From the NCBI GenBank assembly GCA_028023455.1, contig JAQFVV010006274.1, positions 2,416,001 to 2,480,000 on the forward strand: DNA of 64,000 nt. Reading direction: 5' to 3'. Of this stretch, positions 57,041-64,000 are shown in pieces. The translations under genes were made by a program, and so were the position numbers. The number at the start of each line of letters is the position of its first letter. Position 1 is the first letter of the stretch. Source of the DNA: Epiperipatus broadwayi (Eukaryota > Onychophora > Udeonychophora > Euonychophora > Peripatidae). The notes beneath the pieces were generated by a model that made no database searches, had not been told where the DNA came from, and was given only the letters and a program-made list of their open reading frames with translations.

Positions 57041-57148
57041 TTAGCAAGCATTGGTGGGCGAGAGGTCAGCGACAGTTACTTTACAAGCAGTTATCCTGGG
57101 TTAGCGGGTTTGCTTCCCAGCTAATGCTATGACATATGAGAAAAAAAG
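57041..57148 (+). mobile_element. SINE-A, tRNA-derived, copy 3
   Basis: AGCATTG at 57047 and TAATGCT at 57122-57128 pair as an acceptor-like stem. Between them are GGGCGAGAGGTCAGCGACAG (A-box region) and GGTTAGCGGGTTTGCTTCCC (B-box region). The tail is ATGACATATGAG plus A7. It is shorter in the variable-arm region than copies 1 and 2 and more diverged. Confidence 0.78.
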
Positions 57149-58708
57149 TCAATCAGATTTTTCAAAAATCAATAAAAATATTTAAAAAATAAATAAGTTA
57201 CATTTTTTAATTATCTCACAAGCAAAAATTCATTTATCATGCTAATTTGCTGCCATAAAAATTGTAATTTTTTTGTTTATTATCATTTTTTTTTATAAAT
57301 AAAAAGATAAAACTAAATGTATCATATATATCTTTTTATGTTTTTTTTGTTTTGTTTTTAAATGTATCTTTAAAAAATTGTTGCAAAATGGCTTACAAGA
57401 TATTAATTTTTTTAATTTTCTCTAAGAGATAGTTAACATTGTTTGTAAAAAAGAATTATAAATTATTGGCATTGTTTTACAAAAATGGTATTTTTAAGAG
57501 ATATCTTTATTAAAAAATTTCCAATAATTTTAAAAAACAAATAAATTCAAATGCTTCTATCAAAACATAATAATAAATATTTACTTCTTTTTTTTAGTTT
57601 TTTGTATTATTTTTCATATAAATTAAAAGTTTTTAAAAATTTTTGTACTTTAAATGTTCTCTAGCATTTAGATTCCATTTTTGAAGAAAGTCAGTCTCAG
57701 ACTGAAATGTTAACAATGAGATATACATTTAAATAATATTCTTTTTAAACATATATTAATAAATTTATTGATCATAAATGCAGCTATGTATAATTAGATT
57801 TCTAAACAATAAAATTAATTGAAGAAATATCTTTTTTTTTTTTTTAACATCAAAGATCAGAAATTGCAAGTATTCTATGAAACATTATATAAATATATGT
57901 CTTTATATCTTTACACATATAACATTTAATAGTATTACCAGACATATAGGTAAGATTTTCTTTATTTTAAAATCAATTAAGCAATTAAAAATAGGGTTTG
58001 CAATTATCAAGTATAAGTAAGCTTTGTAAAAACAAATGTTTTTTTTCTTTTAAATCTAAATAACAATTTCTTTTAATTAACTTTCAAATATTTTTAAAAG
58101 TAAACTTTAACATTTTATTTTAATTTAATTGTATGCATTTATATTCTTTATTTATCAAATTGTCTCAATAAGTTAATATTTATCAAAATAAAGAGATTGA
58201 TCAAAATAAAATTATAATATAAATTATCATTGGATTTCATTCTAGCATTCACATGTGTTAGAATTATTAATCTTAATCTTATTATTATTCTTATTTAAAT
58301 TTGAATGAAAATGTAATAAAATTTCCAAAATTAAATTATTCTTATCATTATTTTCTAATCTACTATCGATATAAAAGTTTAGACAACAGATAAAAGTAAA
58401 TTTAATTTTCATCTGCAACATGTTTGACTTTGGTACTAGAAAGCATGGCATTAATATATTCTATACTCAGAAATTAATTGTTACAAAAATTATACATTTG
58501 TTTTCAATATTGTTACATATTTAATATTTGTGGGTTGTTTCCAATGTTATTAAAATTAATAGAAAATTAACACTGCTTTGTAAATTTAAATATAAACTTA
58601 TTAAAATGAAGCTTCAGATATATTTTGAGCTGATTTAATATTGATTATTGCAGATATTGTTAAACCACTAAAACATCATGCAAACACTATTTCTTATGCT
58701 TACTCAGG
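57149..58708. other. Gene-free AT-rich stretch
   Basis: Many poly-A and poly-T runs. The 69-codon minus frame at 58242-58451 has no motif. No repeat pair was found. Confidence 0.5.
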
Positions 58709-59094
58709 CTGTTAAAACAGAAGCAACTCTCTCCATATAATAATGCCACCCAGTGCAAGCCATAGCAATCAGTGGATGCTAGAAGGTTTGCACATCAAAA
58801 TTTCTATCCAATGCCTAAACTAATATCCCCAGACCAGTTTTTATATTATGGCCTTCATTATTGAGAAGTCTTGGATCTGAAAGCAATGCACTCCGCAACC
58901 CTACACCAGCCATTTTTACATTTTCAGTTAACTATAAAGTTATGAGTCAAAAATAAAAACACTAGTCTGGGGCTATTAGATGAGTAGGCATTAGATAGGA
59001 ATTTTAATGCACAACCTTTCTTGATTCCACTGATTACTATGACTTGCACTGGGTGGTACTATTATGCAGAGAAGGTTGCAATTGCTATAACAGC
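58709..59094. repeat. Family-4 inverted repeat
   Basis: The left arm GCCACCCAGTGCAAGCCATAGC pairs with ATGACTTGCACTGGGTGG on the right (positions about 58744 and 59039). Outer ends pair GCTGTTAAAACAGAAGCAAC with TTGCTATAACAGC; inner ends pair CCCCAGACCAG with CTAGTCTGGGG. Arms are about 130 bp. The central loop (58840-58960) belongs to the left, minus-oriented unit, because its complement is found next to the third arm at 59265-59400. Confidence 0.75.
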
Positions 59095-59264
59095 TTATAT
59101 TGTCATAAGAATGAATGATCATGCGATGCTTTAGTAGTATAACTTCAATCCTAGCCAAAGGATAATGGTGACTATGGTTATTAAAAAACTCAAGATGCCA
59201 AAATATATAGATACTGAACTGGGCTCACTGTATGATTGTACAAGTAAATGAGCTCAAATTTAAA

Positions 59265-59545
59265 ACATTATTGTGTTCTCATTTTAGCTCATAGTTTTAT
59301 AATTAACTAAAAAGGCAAAAAATAGATGCTGGAGAGTTGCATTAAAATGAAAAATTTTTGTGCAATGCTCTCATAGTCAATAATCCTCACTGATGATGAT
59401 CACAAGCTAGAAACTAGTCTAGGATATGGGATGAGTAGACACTAGAAAGAGATTTTGATACACAAACCTTCTAGAATCCATTGATCACTATGGCTTGCAC
59501 TGAGTAGCGTTGCTATGTAAAAAGAGTTTGCTAGTTGAGTTATCC
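59265..59545 (+). repeat. Family-4 unit, plus orientation
   Basis: TCATAGTTTTATAATTAACT and ATGCTGGAGAGTTGCATT resemble the complement of the loop at 58840-58960. Then AACTAGTCTAGG, GATGAGTAGACACTAG and CTATGGCTTGCACTGAGTAG match the right arm of the neighbouring structure. This copy is a full-length single unit, about 280 bp, and non-coding. Confidence 0.65.
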
Positions 59546-60686
59546 TTGTTATGATCTATGACCCCTGTAAGAGCTTGGATAATAAACAAAAATGTATTCA
59601 TTTTTTCCATCTATAGTTTTGTTAATTGTGATACTTGACATATTACGTTAACATAGCAATGCTTCTTTAGTTCTTTAAGTGTTTCATAAAAAAATTATAT
59701 GCTGTAATTCATTACCTGGAAATAGTTAATTTTACAGTGTAAATAATTATAAGTTTTAAACATAGTAACGTATATGTAGTGGGTAATATATGAGACTATT
59801 AAAAATCAGATTTGTTGTGTTGAATAACTCTTATATAAATAATTATGATATCAAAAACAGATTAGATTAATAGATTGATCAATACATTGTTAAACCATCT
59901 CTTCAAAAGTTTTACAAGTGTTAAGCGAAAAGATGGAACATTGTATTTAATTTTAAATTGTGGCAATATTTGTATTAATCAAAAAGTGTAGTAAGTAGAT
60001 CTTTCTAAAAATTATTATCTTTGAAGATTTTTCGATATACTTGTTAATACTATTTCTTTGCCAAGCACTAATCTTCTGTGATAACCTAGTAAAGTTAAAA
60101 TGAATGGATAAAGCAGTCACAATAAATATATTCTTCACCAACCTTAAGAGTGGTTTTGCTAATTTTGATGTAATATCTGAAAATAATTTTTATACTTTTT
60201 TTAAATCAGGAAAGAATAGAATAGAGGAGGATTAAAAATTACAATTTTTAAAGACTAAGTCAAATAATACAAAATAAAACAATATATTTCTACTTTTAAT
60301 CAGCCCTCAATTTCTAATATTGGAGATCATTAACTTACAATTCAAGCCATGGGAAATGTGCCGTGGCTCTACACTTAATATTGCATATGATGCTGTATTT
60401 AAACGAAATTTTTTTTATATATTAATAGAGTGGCATTAAACTATTTTTTTACCTTAGACAGGTTAATTATTACTTACACCATTTCCAAGTCAACTTTTAT
60501 TTTGTAAAAAAAATGTGAATTTTAATGATCAACACTATGGTACAGATTATTTAAAGAATAATTTTTATATAATCTGATTAATTATTTCAGGGATAACAAG
60601 TGATTTTAATTAAATTTGGATTAGAATTGTTAAAATGTAATATTGAGGGCATTTCCAGAAGCTTTTGCTTATCCCAATATATATAT
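59546..60686. other. Gene-free AT-rich stretch
   Basis: The 62-codon minus frame at 59953-60141 has no motif. The right edge carries CAATATATATATTGTAACGG, a junction seen at three other places in the window. Confidence 0.45.
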
Positions 60687-62076
60687 TGTAACGGAATAAC
60701 GTTACATGGGATTTGAACCCAGGCATATGAGGTTATGTTAAACTATAATCAATTGACGAAATGAATGACAGGAACAAAACTTTTAAAAAAGCGGTCTTGC
60801 TTTAATAATAAACGAGAAACAGCCGTTTCTAAAGCATGATCTCAGCTATATAAGAGTACCTGTCAAATTTATTGAAATAAATTTGTAAAAGAGTTTTTTT
60901 TATTATTTTGTGTTTGTTTGTTAAGAATAAATCTATAATCATTAGTTGTAGTTTTTTTTCATTTTTAATTAATTAAAGAGAGAGGAATGATTGAGCGCAA
61001 GTTTAACTTTTGTTAAATCATTTGAATCATTTTGAACAAAAGGGAAAAAATGAATAAATTAATTTGCAATATGTTCTGAAATTCCAAGCGATCTAAAATT
61101 ATTTTAAATAGGGGTAATTAGTAAATGTAAAATTAGAGAAATTGAAACAATAGGCAGGATATGTGCTGGTACGCCTAGATAAAATAAGCCAAATTTAGAA
61201 ACAGAGATGAGAAAAAGTGTACACTGCTATTGTACAACTCAGACTTCTGTCTCCAGCGAAACAATACCTGAAAAAAATGGTCAAATTGAGCGAAATTCCA
61301 AGGTGGTGTAAACGATCCCAGAAATCATGGAATTGAGTTAACACTCGTTGGACTTATAAGATGAAGGGACTCACAGGTGCATGGGAGTGATTGGGTGAGA
61401 AAAATTCAAGGTGTGAGGGCGGGTAGGAAGAGATCAAAAAGGCCGGACAGCACTTTTCAGATGATTATTGAATTAGACTATTATTGATTATTATTAGACT
61501 ATTGAAATCTAACAGAGATGCGTTGCTGAACATAAAATTCGCGGCTTGACCGCCGGACCTCCGCGTCCAGCTCCGCTGATTGCTAATAGGATGCTCGTAA
61601 CACCGGAGAAACTTCACATAAGGACCACACACGCTGTTGAGACCTTGCAAATTGCCGGAATCCTTCGTTAAAGAAGAAACCATCGCTCAGGATCCCATTA
61701 CAGTCTTTCTACATTTCACAGGTAGCTATCTTTAAATTGTCGTATTCACTTATGCACCAAAATAAAATAACATAATAACCAAAACTATTAAAAAACATTA
61801 AGCTAAAATGATAAAGTTACTCGTGACCATTAATGAACGATTTGAGAATCTAACCAAATAAGTTTGCCGACAGATTAACATTCTTTAAAATATGTGCGAA
61901 GTCACCTTGAAATCTATATTTAATTATCTCGGCTTGCTGATCATATACCTGCATTAATTGTTAGTAAACAGATTAAATAAAACATTTATTTAACTAGTAT
62001 TTTTTGTTATTAATTGCTTGGAATTTCAACATAAATTTATATAATAGGAATGAGTGCTAGAGCGATCAAATTTGTT
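60687..62076. other. Composition shift zone; GC-richer island
   Basis: It starts with TGTAACGGAATAACGTTACA, a 20-bp near-perfect palindrome, then GGGATTTGAACCC. From about 61140 to 61720 the DNA is clearly less AT-rich (GACCGCCGGACCTCCGCGTC near 61550). A 72-codon minus frame at 61465-61683 begins MVSSLTKDSGNLQGLNSVCG, has no recognised domain and could be a first exon, a promoter-proximal island or an unclassified element. The evidence is too thin to call a gene. Confidence 0.4.
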
Positions 62077-62363
62077 TGTATATGAATGAATGCATTTGAT
62101 ATTTTTGGTGTTGGGATTTTATTTTATTTATGCTTATGTTTGTTATGTTCTCTTAGATTAAATTAAGTTTGATTAATTTGTTCTGTGGGATATAGGGTGG
62201 GCCCTCATATAATAAGTAGTTGATCGTGAGTGAAAGATCACAGATTCGATGTAATTTGAAGGGTAATATTGGCTGTGTTCGTTTCTTGCTTCCGACTGGA
62301 GTGATGCACGGGCATGTTTTGTGATATAGTTGAGTGAGCTTATGCACATACGTGGCGGACTCT

Positions 62364-62370
62364 TATAAAA
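62364..62370 (+). promoter_or_regulatory. TATA box in putative LTR
   Basis: TATAAAA stands in a locally GC-richer setting (GTGGCGGACTCTTATAAAAG), unlike the chance TA runs elsewhere. Transcription would start about 25-30 bp downstream, ahead of the AATAAA signals. Confidence 0.5.
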
Positions 62371-62417
62371 GTTCTCCTGGCGCCTATTACTTGGATTCAA
62401 TCCGAATTTACGTATAA

Positions 62418-62427
62418 AATAAATAAA
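62418..62427 (+). terminator. Polyadenylation signal in putative LTR
   Basis: Two overlapping AATAAA hexamers (AATAAATAAA). In an LTR this signal is read in the 3' copy to end the genomic transcript. In such AT-rich DNA the hexamer alone is weak evidence; its placement after the TATA box supports it. Confidence 0.4.
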
Positions 62428-62568
62428 GCGTACGTGTATATGTGTTTGAAATTATCTTCACAGAACATTATGTAATCCCCCGGACGCAAGAACACAGCAG
62501 ATTCGTAATAGTGAAGATATTGACAGAGAGGTAGCGTGATCGCGCACGCACCACCGGGCGGATACATT

Positions 62569-62586
62569 TGGCGCGTCAACGTGGCC
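62569..62586 (+). other. Primer-binding-site-like sequence
   Basis: TGGCGCGTCAACGTGGCC lies 2 nt after the putative LTR end. It resembles TGGCGCCCAACGTGGGGC, the site complementary to the 3' end of tRNA-Lys used by many LTR elements, but differs at several positions. It may use a different tRNA. Confidence 0.45.
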
Positions 62587-63335
62587 TGAAACTATTGTTT
62601 CAAGTGGTGGGACTGACGTGGATACAGCTGACGTTTCTAACAACGAAAGCAAATCTAAAAGAGAGGGCGCTCAAAATAACAGAATAAATTATCTATTAAA
62701 GCGGGGGGAAATTTTCGGAATCACCATAAAATAAAATCATTAAACGTTGCTTAAGGGAGTGGGAAAGGGATTTAGTTCTCTTATTAGCACTAAAATAATC
62801 AAGCGTCCGAATATACTTAATAGTTGTAGAAGGCTGTGGAATAGCGGGACTCCGTGGAAGAAAGATCGTATATTAAAAGGAAGCAAATTAAAAAATTAAT
62901 TTCTATGTTAAAATTAAATGTAAATAATTTAAGCGCAAATAAAAAAAAATATATATACATCGTTAAAAGACGTATTTATATTCTTGCACAAAGGAAGTAC
63001 TGTAACTGGGATCTTGTTAGGAGTTTTGTGTTTTACTTAAAAAAGAGAAGGGGGCTAAAGAAAGAGGTCAACATAGCGTATATGTATAAGGACGCATATA
63101 ACCACAAAATAGATATAGCCGCACATATAATCGATAGCTGCTGAATAGAAATGGAGGGAACAGAGGGACCTGGGATAGTATGAGCGATAGAAACCAAATT
63201 GAAGGAAGGACAGGAGCTGTGGGAATTTTGAAGGGCAAGGAGCATCTGAGGATAGGATAAGACAGTCAGTGGGACCCGCGGAGTAGTAGGTAGCGAGCCG
63301 TGGATTACTATAAATTATAAATCAGATAGTAAACA
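62587..63335 (+). other. Untranslated leader of the LTR element
   Basis: About 750 bp separates the primer-site-like sequence from the Gag-like start codon. It holds a GTG-initiated open frame (62854-63144, Lys/Tyr/Ile-rich) that I do not consider coding. Packaging and dimerisation signals would be expected here by family analogy but none can be pointed to. Confidence 0.4.
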
Positions 63336-64000
63336 ATGGAAGAAAACCCAGATGAAAGCATGTGGGAACAGACGGGGGAGAGTCCAATACAATTTAAAAA
63401 ACAGGATATGGAGAATGAAGGGGATATTAAAACATTAATAAAGATGATGACGCAAATGATGGCCGAAATGAGGGAAGATAGAGAAGAGTGTAGAAGAGAT
63501 AGGGAAGAGTTTAAAGAGGAGATAAGGCAATTACTCAGGGGAAAGGAAGTGAAGTCAGAAGAGAACAAAGGGGAAGATAGTAGTTTAGCCCATGTTGAGG
63601 AAAAAATAGACCAGAATAGGATGGAGATGGACAAAGTGAAAACAGACCTGAATGATCTAAAGGAAAGGGTAGAGATACTAACGGATAATGTAGAAAAGGG
63701 AAATAGGCATCAAGATGCGATGAAGGAAGCTATCAGGCAGATGGAGGAGGCGTGTCATGAAATTAGACAACACCAGGACGAAGTCCGAGAGGCACTGGGA
63801 GAGTGGGGACAGAGAATCCAAAGGATTGAAGCAGACCAGGGACATGGGAATGTGGGTAGAAGGATGGAAGAGATGGAGAAGAGATGGGAAAGGCAGATGT
63901 CGCAACGGGACACAAGTCGTGTATGGGCAGAGAGACAGATGAAGATAGAAATATTTAGGGCAGGAGAAAACGAAAACCCAATGGACCACCTCGAAAGTGT
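63336..64000 (+). CDS. Gag-like protein, 5' part, runs off the window
   Basis: An ATG at 63336 opens a frame with no stop for 221 codons to the window edge. It begins MEENPDESMWEQTGESP, then becomes very rich in Glu, Lys, Arg and Met with heptad-like spacing (MMTQMMAEMREDREECRRDR; DKVKTDLNDLKERVEILTDN), so residues about 30-195 should form long coiled coils. It ends RQMKIEIFRAGENENPMDHL, which resembles the start of a Ty3/gypsy-type Gag capsid (K-I-x-x-F-x-G-x-x-x-x-P-x-x-F/H-L). In the family Gag packs the RNA into cytoplasmic particles. Base composition is far less AT-biased than the rest of the window, and opposite-strand frames are shadows. Capsid completion, a zinc knuckle and Pol should follow outside. 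The coiled coil alone could fit other proteins. Confidence 0.72.
   Translation, partial: MEENPDESMWEQTGESPIQFKKQDMENEGDIKTLIKMMTQMMAEMREDREECRRDREEFKEEIRQLLRGKEVKSEENKGEDSSLAHVEEKIDQNRMEMDKVKTDLNDLKERVEILTDNVEKGNRHQDAMKEAIRQMEEACHEIRQHQDEVREALGEWGQRIQRIEADQGHGNVGRRMEEMEKRWERQMSQRDTSRVWAERQMKIEIFRAGENENPMDHLES

Larger units (their letters stand above)
62077..62566 (+). mobile_element. Putative 5' LTR of a retrotransposon
   Basis: The right boundary is set by GGATACA immediately before a primer-binding-site-like sequence. The left boundary is placed at TGTAT (62077) because it mirrors ATACA at the right end, but it is uncertain. Inside, TATAAAA at 62364-62370 is followed about 50 bp later by overlapping AATAAA signals at 62418-62427. 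This gives a compact U3-R-U5 order: promoter, transcribed repeat, polyadenylation signal, then about 140 bp of U5. The 3' LTR would lie outside the window, so identity between the LTRs cannot be tested. Confidence 0.5.

Noticed and set aside
60687-62566. Longer LTR starting at TGTAACGG
   Set aside because: It would be 1.88 kb and would place a composition break inside the LTR. The compact TATA-AATAAA arrangement supports a start near 62077, although this is not proven.
62854-63144. 96-codon frame in the retrotransposon leader
   Set aside because: It starts at GTG, is Lys/Tyr/Ile-rich and lies between the primer-site-like sequence and the Gag-like start, so it is unlikely to be translated.
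63308-63989. Minus-strand frames opposite the Gag-like frame (108 and 103 codons)
   Set aside because: They are shadows: their Ser/Leu/Pro-rich composition is the complement of the Glu/Lys/Arg-rich coiled coil.

Overview
This is nuclear DNA from a small-gene-density metazoan, very A+T-rich by eye (roughly three quarters). Operons, CRISPR arrays and bacterial signals are absent. Penelope-like elements (PLEs), RTE and other non-LTR retrotransposons, tRNA-derived SINEs, pogo/Tigger and hAT DNA transposons and long trinucleotide and tetranucleotide microsatellites occur together. This fits an AT-rich invertebrate (for example a lophotrochozoan or flatworm-like animal), but the sequence alone does not fix the species. 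I could not identify a single host protein-coding gene with confidence; almost every protein-like signal is a mobile-element relic.

Layout. 1-5.9 kb: AT-rich DNA with a foldback repeat (941-1476) and a small TIR element (5470-5591). 5.85-7.1 kb: an inverted PLE pair, then a 100-bp (TA)n tract. 7.4-14 kb: a weak integrase-like remnant, SINEs of two families, and a second inverted PLE pair (11.7-13.6 kb). 15.4-20.3 kb: a SINE-tail palindrome, a hAT MITE with a perfect 8-bp target duplication, a (TTA)n/poly-T tract, a second copy of the foldback family and a PLE tail. 20.4-22 kb: a decayed non-LTR element (-). 22-25.2 kb: tandem duplications, a SINE, and a 1.2-kb repeat built as forward-forward-inverted units. 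26.3-28.5 kb: degenerate tandem repeats and a Tigger-like transposase relic. 29.5-34.8 kb: a near-perfect 100-bp-arm hairpin, a foldback cluster, an RTE relic interrupted by a palindrome, and a U2 snRNA-like fragment. 36.9 kb: (AAT)n. 40.5-41.6 and 45.8-49.3 kb: two decayed non-LTR elements (-). 49.3-51 kb: a young inverted PLE pair flanked by (TAC)n on both sides. 51.7-52.1 kb: an (ATCT)n array with an (ATCC)n core. 56.6-59.5 kb: (TTA)n, a SINE and another inverted-repeat family. 61-64 kb: composition becomes less AT-rich. An apparently intact LTR retrotransposon starts here: a putative LTR, a primer-binding-site-like sequence, a leader, and an open Gag-like frame that runs off the window end.

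The main pattern is that different retroelements (three PLE loci and SINE-tail loci) occur as inverted pairs with their 3' tails facing outward and their 5'-truncated heads meeting in the middle. This suggests a shared insertion or repair mechanism, not chance. The two youngest examples are the PLE pair at 49.3-50.9 kb and the hairpin at 29.5-29.7 kb. The best candidate for a live gene is the Gag-like frame from 63336 onward.
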